The translations under genes were made by a program, and so were the position numbers. Source: CANKJK01 sp040081715 (lineage in GTDB: Bacteria > Acidobacteriota > Vicinamibacteria > Vicinamibacterales > UBA2999). Taken from it: a stretch of 64,000 bases of DNA. Positions 1-10,356 of the stretch are shown here, one piece after another; position 1 is the stretch's first letter; every line of letters starts with the position of its first letter. The stretch lies in assembly GCA_040081715.1 (NCBI GenBank), contig JBEBFY010000005.1, positions 1-64,000 of the forward strand, written 5' to 3'. Under the pieces are notes generated by a model, which was not told the DNA's origin, made no database searches, and saw only the letters and a list, made by a program, of their open reading frames with translations.

Positions 1-119
1 CCCAGGGCCTCGACGCCCCGGCGGCGCACGGACCCACCGCAGGGCCCTGCTCGATCAGAGAGATCCGTGCACACATCGCGTTCTTCAGCACCCTGCTAAA
101 GGCCGGGACACGCGGGGCT

Positions 120-155
120 GGGGCTGGTGCCACCGGAAAGGGTGGCGCCGGCCCC
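120..155 (+). promoter_or_regulatory. Strong hairpin upstream of rpoZ
   Basis: Bases 120-134 pair with 141-155 around the loop GGAAAG, giving a 15-bp stem with two G-T wobbles. No T-run follows, so it is not a classic intrinsic terminator. It lies 15 bases before the rpoZ start and could be a 5' UTR structure, an attenuator, or the end of an upstream transcript. Bases 1-119 show no gene I recognise. Confidence 0.45.
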
Positions 156-170
156 GGCCTGTGCTAGCCT

Positions 171-461
171 GTGAACACCATGGAAGACGAAACGCCCGTC
201 GTTGAACAGCCCGTGCACGTACCGCTCATCCCAGCGGTGCCGGCCGAGCCGATTACCAGCCGGTTTCTGTATGTGGACGTCGCGTCGCTGCGGGCCAAGC
301 AGTTGCGCCGGGGCGCCCTCTCGCGCCTGACCAGCGACGACCCGAACGTCCCGGTCAAGGAGTTCCACAAGGCCGAGCGGACGGCCATGGAAGAGGTCCG
401 CCGCAACCTGGTGCATTACGAGGTGGCCCCGCCGGTGAAGCCCCGCCCGGAAGGCGAATGA
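171..461 (+). CDS. rpoZ: DNA-directed RNA polymerase omega subunit (probable)
   Basis: A 96-residue protein. The segment SRFLYVDVASLRAKQLRRG followed by VPVKEFHKAERTAMEEVRR matches the omega pattern: a short helix with Arg-x-x-Gln-Leu, then an Ala/Glu-rich helix with conserved Arg. Omega binds the beta' subunit and helps core RNA polymerase assemble. The start could be GTG 171 or ATG 180; no clear ribosome binding site favours either. The acidic, proline-rich N-terminal 30 residues are an extension relative to short omega proteins, as in other acidobacterial-type omegas. It overlaps the next gene by ATGA, so the two are translationally coupled. The family is short and divergent, so the call rests on a limited motif. 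Confidence 0.72.
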   Translation: MNTMEDETPVVEQPVHVPLIPAVPAEPITSRFLYVDVASLRAKQLRRGALSRLTSDDPNVPVKEFHKAERTAMEEVRRNLVHYEVAPPVKPRPEGE

Positions 462-739
462 GCGGCGAGATCCCGAGCCTGATTGGCGGCACGCTGTTCG
501 GCGTGGTGGCCAGTTCGCTGTTCGTGATGTTCCTGCTCGTGGGCTTCTCGGTCGTGCTCGGGTTTCCGAAGCTCCGGAAGTCCGGTGGCAAGACGCTGAT
601 TGTGCGGGGACTGGAAGAGGCCATCGGCGGCACGTCGGTGTTTCTGCCCCCGACCGCGCCTCGCGGTCCCGCGGATCAGTTGCTCTCCCCTGAGTTGCGC
701 GAAGCCAAGATCCGGAAGGCAGCGGCCGCCGCCGTCTGA
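458..739 (+). CDS. Small single-pass membrane protein, unknown
   Basis: A 93-residue protein with one clear hydrophobic segment at about residues 10-35 (Gly/Val/Phe/Leu-rich), followed by a basic stretch with FPKLRKSGGK and a soluble C-terminal tail ending in Ala/Lys repeats. This suggests an inner-membrane anchor with a cytoplasmic tail. Its ATG overlaps the rpoZ stop codon (ATGA), so it is in the same operon. I do not recognise a family. The intrinsic terminator at 767-788 closes the transcript. Confidence 0.6.
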   Translation: MSGEIPSLIGGTLFGVVASSLFVMFLLVGFSVVLGFPKLRKSGGKTLIVRGLEEAIGGTSVFLPPTAPRGPADQLLSPELREAKIRKAAAAAV

Positions 740-766
740 CGTAATCGCACGCCGGAGTGTGCAGAG

Positions 767-788
767 GGCGCCCCCGCGGGCGCCTTTT
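767..788 (+). terminator. Intrinsic terminator
   Basis: Stem GGCGCCC (767-773) with GGGCGCC (778-784), loop CCGC, followed by TTTTGT. It lies 28 bases after the small membrane gene. It is also just beyond the stop of the minus-strand DUF5916 gene, so it may work in both directions although the T-run favours the plus strand. Confidence 0.85.
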
Positions 789-794
789 GTATTT

Positions 795-3074
795 CTAGAA
801 GCGCAGCAGTCGCGTCACCTTGACGGCAAACGACCGGTTCAGCAGGCCGGGCACCGACGGCGCCGGATTGGTATTGCGCCCGTCGGTATACACCACGAAT
901 AACTCGCTCCCGGGCGTGTACTCCCATCGGAAGCGCGCGCTTGCCGTCATGGTGTGCGTGCTGGGATTGAACTGCAGGAGGCTCGCCGCCTGCATCCGCG
1001 GTGTCGGGGTGATCACGATCCGCGTGTTCAGCAGGTTCGCGGAGAAGGCGCCGTAGGGCAACTCGACCCTGTTGAGGGTGATGCCCGGCTCCATGATGAA
1101 CCGAGAGGAGAAGCTGAGGCGGCCCGAGTAGCCGGCCGTGGTGCGGGTCCCTCCGTAGAACGAGCCGCGTGACGCGGACAGCGTCCCTGACACCACACGC
1201 TGTTGTCCCAGCGCATACGACCCGACCACCGAGCGGTAGTTATAGGAACCCCGCGGCACGGTGACGCCGGCGGCGATCCGGAAGTTGGCGGGAAGGAACT
1301 CGTACTGGTCGAGGAGTGACACCGTCAACTTGTCGCTGTTGTGCCACTCGACGGCGAAGTCCGCCTGCTGGTCGCGGTTCATCAGGCGCGTGGCGGCGGA
1401 ATTCTGCAGGTACTCCAGGCTGCCCTGAACGGTGAGCTGGCGGATGGTCTTGCTCTTCTTCAACCGCGGGCTGTACTTCGCGGTGGCGATCGTGTTGCGG
1501 TAGTCGCTCCGGCGGACGAACCCCATCTCCGGGTTGAAGTCCTTGCCGATCTTCAGGTGCTCGATCCCGAAGCCGTACTCGTCCGGCCACCACTGAATCC
1601 GGCCACGATAGCTCAGGTTGTCGTCGGCGTTCACGCCGGTCGTGGCGGTGCCGGCCATGTACATGTTCGCCTCGAGGAAGCCGTAGAAGCGCATGTTGGC
1701 ATCCGCACCCAGGGCCGTGTTGCGGGCGCCGGTCACGCCGGGGTCGCGCAGCGTGGCAATGACGCCGTAGTTGCTCCGCTTGAGAAAGTTGCCCCGCACC
1801 CGGGCGGCGCTGAAGTTGGCGGAATCGGCGCCCAGTTCCGGCTTCTCACCGGTCTGGATGTTCAGCAGGCCAATCTCGAATCCCCGTGCGCGGCCGGTCA
1901 CCCGGCCCCCGACGCGCACCGGCACCATCTGACCCCTACTGAGCCCGATGCTCCGGCTGAAGAAGAGGGTCGGCACATCGCTGGTCCCGTCGAGGCGATC
2001 GCCTCCGCCCTGACCCGCAAACGCGAACTGGCCCAGCCCTTCGAGGAAGAAGTCCCGCTTCTCCGGGAAGAACAGGCTGAAGCGTGTCAGGTTGACCTGC
2101 TGCACGTCCTCCTCGACCTGCGCGAAGTCCGTGTTGACGGTCACGTCTGCCATCAGGCCCCGCGTCAGGCCGTACTTGAAGTCCGCGCCGGCGTTCACGT
2201 TGCCCACGTTGCTGAAGGGCACGGCTGCCGTCCGATCGGTCGTGAGCGTCGTGATGCCGTAGGGCTTCACCTCGAGATTCATGGACCGGGCGGGCGTTTC
2301 CACGCCCACGAGCGTGGCCGCCGTGAACAGGCGGTTGATGCCCGGGCCGGCGAAGGCGACCGGATTCGGGTTGATGTAGGACATCTCGTTCTTCCACTTC
2401 ACGGTGCGCCGGGCGTTGAAGCCCCACACCTGTGGTCCGCCGCCTTTGTAGCGCAGCGACTTGAACGGAATCATCATCTCGAAGGACTGCCCGCCCTCGG
2501 CATCGGCCACCTTCACGTCCCACACCGTGTTCCAGGCTCCGTTGCCGGCGCCGTCGGTGATCATCTGGTCCCGCAATCCCCCGACGCCATTGACCTGGAA
2601 GTTGAAGGCGTTCCGCCGGTCGTAGAACGTGTCAAGCACCAGCATCAGGTTGTCGTCGTTGGTCAGGCCCTGGTTGTCCCGCCGCCGTTCCGTGGCGATC
2701 CGCCGCTCCGGATGCGTCTCGTGCAGCAACATCGAGATGTAGAGGTTGCTGTCGTCGAACATGACCCAGAAGTCGGTCGCCTCCGTGGCCGGGGCGCCGG
2801 GTGTGGGCGTCTGCTGGATGAATCCGCCGGCCGCCGGGATGGTCCGATAGACCTCCTCGTCGAGCTTGCCGTCGATCTTCATCGCCGTCGTGATGCGGAC
2901 GGCCCGAATGGTGGCCCGATTCTGGGCATCGCGCGCGATGGTGGACGGCGCAGAGGGCGGCGGCGGCGCGTCGATGAGCACAGGCAACTGCGCAAAGGCG
3001 CCGGTGCTGCCGACGACACTGACGGCCAGGGCCAGCATGGCCCGCCGGACAGTGGCCTGAAGGCCATCCTTCAC
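795..3074 (-). CDS. Exported DUF5916 / CBM9-like beta-barrel protein
   Basis: A 759-residue protein with an N-terminal signal peptide (cleavage near GAFAQ, about residue 28). Residues of roughly 50-230 form a CBM9-like beta-sandwich: KIDGKLDEEVY at its start, then FWVMFDDSNLYISM and the FKSLRYK segment. The remaining about 500 residues are rich in alternating aromatic/polar strands and end in LLRF, typical of an outer-membrane barrel C-terminus. This is the common DUF5916 architecture of Acidobacteriota and Bacteroidota; its biochemical role is not established. The GTG start overlaps the stop of the upstream FAH-family gene (GTGA), so the two are co-transcribed. Confidence 0.85.
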   Translation of the reverse strand: MKDGLQATVRRAMLALAVSVVGSTGAFAQLPVLIDAPPPPSAPSTIARDAQNRATIRAVRITTAMKIDGKLDEEVYRTIPAAGGFIQQTPTPGAPATEATDFWVMFDDSNLYISMLLHETHPERRIATERRRDNQGLTNDDNLMLVLDTFYDRRNAFNFQVNGVGGLRDQMITDGAGNGAWNTVWDVKVADAEGGQSFEMMIPFKSLRYKGGGPQVWGFNARRTVKWKNEMSYINPNPVAFAGPGINRLFTAATLVGVETPARSMNLEVKPYGITTLTTDRTAAVPFSNVGNVNAGADFKYGLTRGLMADVTVNTDFAQVEEDVQQVNLTRFSLFFPEKRDFFLEGLGQFAFAGQGGGDRLDGTSDVPTLFFSRSIGLSRGQMVPVRVGGRVTGRARGFEIGLLNIQTGEKPELGADSANFSAARVRGNFLKRSNYGVIATLRDPGVTGARNTALGADANMRFYGFLEANMYMAGTATTGVNADDNLSYRGRIQWWPDEYGFGIEHLKIGKDFNPEMGFVRRSDYRNTIATAKYSPRLKKSKTIRQLTVQGSLEYLQNSAATRLMNRDQQADFAVEWHNSDKLTVSLLDQYEFLPANFRIAAGVTVPRGSYNYRSVVGSYALGQQRVVSGTLSASRGSFYGGTRTTAGYSGRLSFSSRFIMEPGITLNRVELPYGAFSANLLNTRIVITPTPRMQAASLLQFNPSTHTMTASARFRWEYTPGSELFVVYTDGRNTNPAPSVPGLLNRSFAVKVTRLLRF

Positions 3075-3919
3075 GCTTCCTCCTTCACCGTGTTGCGCAG
3101 GTGGCCGACGTGGTCGATCACCACTTCAATCACATCGCCGGGCTTCATGAAGAGCGGGGGCTCGCGGGTGAAGCCGACGCCGCCGGGCGTTCCCGTGGCG
3201 ATGACATCGCCCGGCAGAAGCTGGGTGAAGCTGGTGATGTAGGCGATGAGCGCATCCGGCGGGAAGATCATGTCGCCCAGCCGGGCGGACTGCATCACCT
3301 GTCCGTTCAGGCGGGTCTCGATGCCGAGGGTGTCGAGCGGGCCGACCTCGTCGGGTGTGACCAGTGCGGGGCCGAGCGGACCCGTCGATGGAAAGTTCTT
3401 CCCTGGGAGGAACTGGCTCGTGTGCCGCTGCCAGTCCCGGATGGAACCGTCGTTGAAGCAGGCGTAGCCCGCGATCACACCGGCCGCCTCCTCGCGCGTG
3501 ACGCGCCACGCCGGCCGCCCGATGACGATGGCCAGTTCACCTTCGAAGTCCAGCCGGTCCGACACCTGCGGGCGGAGCATGGGCGACAAGTGTCCTGTCA
3601 GGGTGTCCGCGAAGCGGCTGAAGAGCGTCGGGTACGGATGATTGCCCCTGCCGGTTTCGTCCCGGTGGGTCTGGTAGTTGAGGCCGACGCACAGAATCTT
3701 GCCAGGCCGACAGACCGGGAGGTACTCGATGTCGGAAGCCGCGTAGTCCTCGATCAGGGCGGGCAGGGACGGCGGCTGGAACCCGCGCGACAGGGCGTCG
3801 AGATAGTGACGAAGATCCGGCAGCAGGTCGCCGACGCGAGCGCCGAGGTCGATGACGGACTGGTCCCGCAGCACGCCATAGCTGGCCCGGCCGCCGACAC
3901 GAAAAGAGATGTAGCGCAC
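3071..3919 (-). CDS. Fumarylacetoacetate hydrolase family protein
   Basis: A 282-residue protein with the FAH fold signature: KILCVGLNYQTHRDE, then the metal-binding Glu pair in DFEGELAIVIG, and Asp in NDGSIRDWQ, followed by KNFPSTGPLGP and TGTPGGVGFT. The family cleaves C-C bonds or decarboxylates 2-keto/acylpyruvate compounds using Mg2+ or Mn2+. The sequence resembles the general YcgM/FAHD1-like group, so the exact substrate cannot be told. It starts with GTG at 3919 and is the first gene of a two-gene minus-strand operon with the DUF5916 protein. A 65-base divergent spacer separates it from the SurE-like gene. Confidence 0.88.
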   Translation of the reverse strand: MRYISFRVGGRASYGVLRDQSVIDLGARVGDLLPDLRHYLDALSRGFQPPSLPALIEDYAASDIEYLPVCRPGKILCVGLNYQTHRDETGRGNHPYPTLFSRFADTLTGHLSPMLRPQVSDRLDFEGELAIVIGRPAWRVTREEAAGVIAGYACFNDGSIRDWQRHTSQFLPGKNFPSTGPLGPALVTPDEVGPLDTLGIETRLNGQVMQSARLGDMIFPPDALIAYITSFTQLLPGDVIATGTPGGVGFTREPPLFMKPGDVIEVVIDHVGHLRNTVKEEA

Positions 3920-3984
3920 GGCAATAGCCTATCGCGGGCACCGCGCTGGTGCAGCGCCCCGGTTTCTGCGGTAGCGTCTCATCC

Positions 3985-4821
3985 ATGAAGGTGCAGACGC
4001 TGCTGACGCTCGTGCTCGTGGGCCTGGTGGCGGCATGGCCGCGCGCCCAGACGCCGTACCGGATCCTGCTGACCAACGACGACGGCATCGCTGCGCCAGG
4101 CCTGCTGGCGGCAGCCGACGCGTTGAAGTCCCTGGGCGAGGTGCAGATCGTTGCGCCCGCCGAGAATCAGAGCGCGAAGGGGACGGCCCTGACGACTGCT
4201 GACCCGATTCACCGCAGCGACGTCACGCTGCCCAATGGCATGGCGGCGATCGGGCTGACGGCGACGCCGGCGACGACGATGCGCATCGCGCTGACGAAGA
4301 TTGCGACGGCACGGCCAGACCTTGTCGTCTCGGGGATCAACAGCGGCGTCAACACGGGCCTGGCGGCCTACATCTCCGGAACGGTGGCGGCGGCGCGCGA
4401 AGCCGCCAGCATGGGGATTCCGGCGATCGCCGCGTCGCTGGCGTTCCGGGCGGCGTCGGACGTGGCCTCCTACCGGGCCGCGGCCGCGGCCACGGTGAAG
4501 GTGGCCAGCGTGGTGAAGGCGCGGGGGCTGCCGAAGGGGATCTTTCTCAGCGTGAACGTGCCGGCCGGCACCATGCAGACCTTCAAGGGCATCCGGTTGA
4601 CAGAACAGGGCGGCTCACTTGGCGTGCAGGACACCTACGAGGAACGGGTCAGCCCGCGGACCGGGAAGCCGTATTACTGGAACAAGATCGTCGAGGGCGC
4701 GGAGGACATCGACGGGAGTGACTCGTGGGCCGTGCCGAACGGCTACGTGGCCGTCACCCCCTACAAGGTGGGCGAGTTCGACCGGGCGACATTTGACGCC
4801 CTGCAGAACGCGTTCAAGTAG
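3985..4821 (+). CDS. surE: SurE-like 5'-nucleotidase with signal peptide
   Basis: A 278-residue protein from ATG 3985. The SurE fold is clear: RILLTNDDGIAAPGL with the metal-binding Asp pair, NQSAKGTALT with the phosphate-site Ser/Asn, and VSGINSGVNTG. SurE enzymes hydrolyse nucleoside 5'/3'-monophosphates or short polyphosphate. Unlike the usual cytoplasmic SurE, it begins with a hydrophobic segment (KVQTLLTLVLVGLVAAWPRAQ) that reads as a secretion signal. I chose ATG 3985 rather than the in-frame upstream ATG at 3949 because it places the signal peptide at the N-terminus. It converges on gatA with a 14-base gap and no visible terminator. Confidence 0.85.
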   Translation: MKVQTLLTLVLVGLVAAWPRAQTPYRILLTNDDGIAAPGLLAAADALKSLGEVQIVAPAENQSAKGTALTTADPIHRSDVTLPNGMAAIGLTATPATTMRIALTKIATARPDLVVSGINSGVNTGLAAYISGTVAAAREAASMGIPAIAASLAFRAASDVASYRAAAAATVKVASVVKARGLPKGIFLSVNVPAGTMQTFKGIRLTEQGGSLGVQDTYEERVSPRTGKPYYWNKIVEGAEDIDGSDSWAVPNGYVAVTPYKVGEFDRATFDALQNAFK

Positions 4822-4835
4822 CGCGCTGGAGACAC

Positions 4836-6295
<1,460 letters not shown>

Positions 6296-6299
<4 letters not shown>

Positions 6300-6592
6300 C
6301 CGATCACCCGAGGCACCTTGAAGAGGCCGGACTGGGCATCCCCGTCCGGCGCGTTGGCCAGTGCCGCCTCGACGCCGATGGATGGCGTCGGCTCGTCCTC
6401 CCGTTCGACGCGCTGGTCCGGGTGCACATGCGCCGTGGCCGCGATGCCGCTGGTATCGATGCGCTGCACCTGCTCGGCGTAGCTGAGGATGTCGGTCAAC
6501 TGCCTCGCAAAGAGGCGTTTCTCGTCGGGCGTGAGGTCCAGGCGCGCCAGCGCGGCGATGCGCTCGACTTCTTCGAGGCTCAGGGCGGACAT
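6296..6592 (-). CDS. gatC: Asp/Glu-tRNA amidotransferase subunit C
   Basis: A 98-residue protein, the usual GatC length. LSLEEVERIAALARLDLTPDE and the FARQLTDILSYAEQV helix are typical, with a C-terminal FKVPRVI motif that threads along GatA. It stabilises GatA for binding to GatB. ATG at 6592 gives the normal N-terminus; a longer frame upstream is not needed. It is the promoter-proximal gene, facing away from the plus-strand hydrolase gene across a 129-base spacer. Confidence 0.95.
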
Positions 6593-6721
6593 GTGCGGTG
6601 ATCGTATCAGTCCGGTGCCCGACTTCGTCACCGGATCCGGCGTGGCGCGGCGCTTCCGCTGGACAATGCCCGCATGATGTGGCGGAGGCCGCTGCCCCGG
6701 GTGCGGCACAATAACGGTCGG

Positions 6722-7633
6722 ATGGATAACGTCTGCCATACCCTCGTGGGCGCGGCGCTTGGCGAGGCAGGGCTGAAACGCCGGACGCGCTTCGGCATGG
6801 TGACCCTGGCGATTGCCGCCAACCTGCCCGACATTGATGCCGGGGTGTTCTTCACGCCGTTCTCGCACGTGGCCTTCCGCCGCGGCTGGACGCACGGCGT
6901 GCCCGCACAGATCCTGCTGCCCATCGCGCTCACGCTCGTCATGCTGGCGTGGGATCGCCGCAGGCCCGCTCAGGGTGACGGGCCGCCCGCCCGGGCCGGG
7001 TGGCTCCTGGCGCTGTCCTACCTTGGCGTCCTCTCCCACGTGGGGCTCGACTACCTGAACAACTACGGGGTCCGGCTGCTGATGCCGTGGTCCGGACAGT
7101 GGTTCTACGGCGACACGCTGTTCATCGTGGACCCCTGGCTCTACCTCACCCTGGGCGGCGGCTGGTGGTTCTCGCGGAAACGCGCGCACCCGGCACCCGC
7201 GCGTGCGGGCCTGGGCCTGGCGGCTGTCTACGTTGCCGTGCTGGTGACGCTGGCGGCATCCTCGCGGGCGAGCGTGCTCGAACAGTGGCGGGCGATGTCG
7301 GGCCGGGAACCGCGGGCCTTCATGGCCGGGCCGGTCTTCCTGGATCCGTTCCACAAGCAGGTCATCGTGGACCGCGGGGACGGCTATGACACGGGCCGCT
7401 TCTCGTGGCTCTCGGGCACGTTGACCCTGACCGGCCGCGTATCGACCCTGCCTCTCGACGACCCGGACGTGGTGGTGGCCCGGGCCGACCGGGGCGTGGC
7501 CGGCATCCTCGTCTGGTCCCGCTTTCCGCACTTCGAGATCGAAGACGGCGCGGACGGCAGGAAAGTGGTCGTGACCGACGTGCGCTTCGGCCGGTTCGTC
7601 GCGGCCGGCGCGGTCGGCGTGCCGGGCCGCTGA
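6722..7633 (+). CDS. YdjM/DUF457-type membrane metal-dependent hydrolase
   Basis: About 303 residues from ATG 6722. The N-terminus has the YdjM/DUF457 pattern: DNVCHTLVGAALGEAGL, then ANLPDID and RRGWTHG, with His/Asp residues likely to bind a metal. Several membrane segments follow (about residues 60-75, 95-110, 130-150, 165-185), then a soluble C-terminal domain of about 110 residues. Homologues are called inner-membrane metal-dependent hydrolases, but their substrate is not known. An upstream in-frame ATG at 6674 exists; 6722 is preferred because the family motif begins at once. Confidence 0.82.
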   Translation: MDNVCHTLVGAALGEAGLKRRTRFGMVTLAIAANLPDIDAGVFFTPFSHVAFRRGWTHGVPAQILLPIALTLVMLAWDRRRPAQGDGPPARAGWLLALSYLGVLSHVGLDYLNNYGVRLLMPWSGQWFYGDTLFIVDPWLYLTLGGGWWFSRKRAHPAPARAGLGLAAVYVAVLVTLAASSRASVLEQWRAMSGREPRAFMAGPVFLDPFHKQVIVDRGDGYDTGRFSWLSGTLTLTGRVSTLPLDDPDVVVARADRGVAGILVWSRFPHFEIEDGADGRKVVVTDVRFGRFVAAGAVGVPGR

Positions 7634-7680
7634 TCCGTCTGCGGTATCGGATCAGCCGTGGTGCACGGATAATGTGGAAC

Positions 7681-8613
7681 ATGCGCCCCTTGCCACCCCG
7701 CATTCACGCAGGCATCGCGGCCCGGTGGGTGCCTGTGGTACTCCTGACAGTGACCGTGCTCGCCGTGCCGGCACCAGCCGCGGCCTGGGGTCACGACGCG
7801 CACCAGTTCATCATGGACCGCGCGATTGGGTTGCTGCCCGACGCCATCCGGCCCTTCTTCGAGAAGTACCGCGCCTCCCTCATGGAGCGCGCCGTCGACC
7901 CGGACACCTGGCGGACCATGGGGTTCGTGGACGAGCCGCCGAATCACTTCGTCGATATCGACTGGGAGGGCTACGGTCCGTATCCGTTCAAGGATCTGCC
8001 GCGCGACTACACGGCCGCCGTCGCCAAGTTCGGGAAGGCGAAGATCCTTGAGAACGGCACGCTCCCGTGGCGGGTGGAGGAGTACTTCGGCAGCCTCCGG
8101 CGGGCATTCGACGCCTACGGCAGGCGGCCCAACCGCGGCACGGCCTTCGATCTGGTGCTGCTGTCGGCGGCCATGGGCCACTACGTCGGTGATGCGCACC
8201 AGCCCTTTCACGCGGTCATCAGCTACGACGGTCAGGCCACGAACCAACGCGGCATCCATGCCCGGTTCGAATCGGAACTGTTCGACCGGTTCCGCCTGCG
8301 GCTGACCATCGCGCCGCCTCCCATGAAGCCTATCGCCAGCCCGCGCGACTTCATTTTCGATACGCTCATCGAGGGCACGAGGCTGACGCCGCCGATCCTG
8401 GCGGCGGACCTGGAGGCGCTGGGTGCACGCGACGTCTATGACGACGCGTACTTCGAGGCGTTTCTCGTGGGGTCGAGGCCGGTGCTCGAACGGCGGATCG
8501 GCGAGGCGATCTCCGCGACCGCCGCGATGCTCACCGGCGCCTGGGAAGCCGCCGGTAAGCCGGCCGCGCCAGCGACGCCACCTCCGCAGCCTCCCCAGCG
8601 CAAACGTCGTTAG
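7681..8613 (+). CDS. Exported zinc-dependent phospholipase C / P1 nuclease-like protein
   Basis: A 310-residue protein with a signal peptide ending in APAAA just before WGHDAHQFI. In the phospholipase C/P1 nuclease fold the new N-terminal Trp and the following His bind the active-site zinc cluster, so cleavage at AAA|WGH fits the family exactly. Later ligands fit too: HYVGDAHQPFHA and GIHARFESELFD. It probably cleaves phosphodiester bonds in the periplasm or outside the cell. The C-terminal 30 residues are Pro/Ala-rich. An alternative ATG lies nine bases upstream at 7672. It is followed after three bases by the Mit_KHE1-like gene. Confidence 0.82.
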   Translation: MRPLPPRIHAGIAARWVPVVLLTVTVLAVPAPAAAWGHDAHQFIMDRAIGLLPDAIRPFFEKYRASLMERAVDPDTWRTMGFVDEPPNHFVDIDWEGYGPYPFKDLPRDYTAAVAKFGKAKILENGTLPWRVEEYFGSLRRAFDAYGRRPNRGTAFDLVLLSAAMGHYVGDAHQPFHAVISYDGQATNQRGIHARFESELFDRFRLRLTIAPPPMKPIASPRDFIFDTLIEGTRLTPPILAADLEALGARDVYDDAYFEAFLVGSRPVLERRIGEAISATAAMLTGAWEAAGKPAAPATPPPQPPQRKRR

Positions 8614-8616
8614 TCG

Positions 8617-9309
8617 ATGGAGGTGTACCTCGTTCCCATTGGCCAGGCTCGGTACGAGCTGTACAGCGAGCAGGCCGATGCCGGGCCGCCCGGTGATCCG
8701 GACGAACCGCAGACGGGTCTCCTCGCGCGCGCGCGGCTGCGCTTCGCGGAAATGCTGCTGGCTGCGGCCGATCGCCAACGTGCGAAGCGCGAGGGCCGGT
8801 GGACGGCCCCTGTCAGCCGCATGGCCCGTGTCCGCGACTGGATCACCGCCTGGGTCGCCGAGCGGGTGGAGGAAGAGGAGTTGCACTGGGCGCTCCGGCG
8901 GATCCACGCGGCCGTGCTGGTGCATCCCGCGGACATGGACGGCGAGTTCGCCATGGCCACCGTGCGGAGAACCCTCGCCCACGACCGGCGCAGGCACTGG
9001 CGATGGGCCGTGGCGCACGGCATCCTCTTCGTGGCGGGAGGGCTCTTTGCCGTGATTCCTGGCCCGAACCTCATCGCGTACTATTTCGCCTTCCGCATGT
9101 TCGGGCACTGGCTGTCGGCGAGGGGAGCGGCACAAGGACTGACCCGTGTGTCGTGGTCCACACGCGCGAGCGAGCCACTGGCGGAACTGGGCGAGGCGTT
9201 GCTGCTTGCCCCGCACGAACGGCGTCCGCGCGTGGCAGGCATTGCCGCCGCGCTCGGGCTGACCGACCTGGGTGCTTTCATCGAGCGCGTGACGCTCGGA
9301 CGCGCGTGA
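8617..9309 (+). CDS. Mitochondrial K+-H+ exchange-related (Mit_KHE1-like) protein
   Basis: A 230-residue protein. A charged N-terminal half precedes a hydrophobic hairpin (HGILFVAGGLFAVIPGPN) and NLIAYYFAFRMFGHW. That Pro-Gly-Pro-Asn plus aromatic stretch is the hallmark of the Mit_KHE1-like family, whose bacterial members have no proven function. It probably sits in the inner membrane. It starts three bases after the previous stop and is followed 18 bases on by lpxD, so these genes are likely co-transcribed. Confidence 0.65.
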   Translation: MEVYLVPIGQARYELYSEQADAGPPGDPDEPQTGLLARARLRFAEMLLAAADRQRAKREGRWTAPVSRMARVRDWITAWVAERVEEEELHWALRRIHAAVLVHPADMDGEFAMATVRRTLAHDRRRHWRWAVAHGILFVAGGLFAVIPGPNLIAYYFAFRMFGHWLSARGAAQGLTRVSWSTRASEPLAELGEALLLAPHERRPRVAGIAAALGLTDLGAFIERVTLGRA

Positions 9310-9327
9310 TACTGTCGCCGGCTGGCC

Positions 9328-10356
9328 ATGACCCTCAGTGACCTTGCCGCCCGGCTGGGCTGTCGCCTCGACGGGCCTCCTGACCTGGAGATGCTCGGCG
9401 TCGCGTCGCTGGAGGATGCCACCGTGCAGCACGTGGCGCTCTGCGCCAATGCGCGGTATGTTGCGGCGCTCGCCGCCACTCGGGCTGGTGCCGTGATTGT
9501 GCCGCTCGATGGCCCGGCACCGCCGTGCGCGGCCCTGCGATCCCCCCAGCCCTATCTGGCCTTCGCCCGCGCGCTGGCGATCTTCGCCCCGGCCTCCGCG
9601 GCGCCCTCGGGCGTGCACCCGCGGGCGGTGGTGGCGTCCAGCGCAGTGCTGGGTGTCAACGTCGCCGTCGGTGCCTGCGCGGTGATCGGGGAGCGCGTGC
9701 GGATCGGGGACGGCACCACGATCTATCCGAACGTGACCATCGGCGACGATGTCGTGATCGGTGCCGGGTCCACGGTGCACGCCAATGCCTCAATCCGCGA
9801 GCGCGTGGTCATTGGCGACCGCGTGCTGCTGCACGACGGCGTCGTGATCGGGAGCGACGGGTTCGGCTTCGTGCCGTGTGCCGACGGCACCTACGAAAAG
9901 ATCCCGCAGACGGCAGCCGTGGTCATCGAAGATGACGTCGAGATCGGCGCCAACACCACCGTAGACCGCCCGCCGCTCGGCGAAACCCGGATTGGCGCGG
10001 GCTCCAAGATCGACAATCTGGTGCAGGTGGCGCACGGCTCGCGCATCGGCCGGAACGTCGTGCTGGCCGCGCAGGTCGGGATGGCCGGGAGCGTGGTGAT
10101 CGAGGACGGGGTGGTGGCCGGGGGCCGCGTGGGCATATCGGACCACGTCACGGTGGGCCGGAACGCACGGCTCTCGGGAAGTACCGTGGTCTCCAAGGAT
10201 GTGGAGCCAGGTGCTCACCTGGCCGGGTACCCGGGCATTCCCGTGTCGCAGTGGCGCCGGGCGTCCGTGCTGCTGCGCAATCTCCCCGCGCTCAAACGCC
10301 GGCTCGACGGGATCGAGGCCCGGCTGGCGGCAATTCTCTCAAAGGAGTCTCAGTGA
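9328..10356 (+). CDS. lpxD: UDP-3-O-acylglucosamine N-acyltransferase
   Basis: A 342-residue protein with an N-terminal uridine-binding domain (about 1-95) and a left-handed beta-helix built of hexapeptide repeats (about 100-290; HPRAVVASSAVLGVNVAVG onward). VQVAHGSRIGRN contains the catalytic His. It adds the N-linked hydroxyacyl chain in lipid A synthesis. It is not in the usual lpxD-fabZ-lpxA-lpxB order, although lpxB lies 4.4 kb downstream on the same strand. Its stop overlaps the GTG start of the next gene. Confidence 0.95.
   Translation: MTLSDLAARLGCRLDGPPDLEMLGVASLEDATVQHVALCANARYVAALAATRAGAVIVPLDGPAPPCAALRSPQPYLAFARALAIFAPASAAPSGVHPRAVVASSAVLGVNVAVGACAVIGERVRIGDGTTIYPNVTIGDDVVIGAGSTVHANASIRERVVIGDRVLLHDGVVIGSDGFGFVPCADGTYEKIPQTAAVVIEDDVEIGANTTVDRPPLGETRIGAGSKIDNLVQVAHGSRIGRNVVLAAQVGMAGSVVIEDGVVAGGRVGISDHVTVGRNARLSGSTVVSKDVEPGAHLAGYPGIPVSQWRRASVLLRNLPALKRRLDGIEARLAAILSKESQ

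Noticed and set aside
1341..3242. A 633-codon plus-strand frame across the DUF5916 gene
   Set aside because: Low-complexity translation lacking motifs; the minus-strand protein has a signal peptide and domain pattern.
7384..9780. A 798-codon minus-strand frame
   Set aside because: Shadow of four plus-strand genes with clear families.
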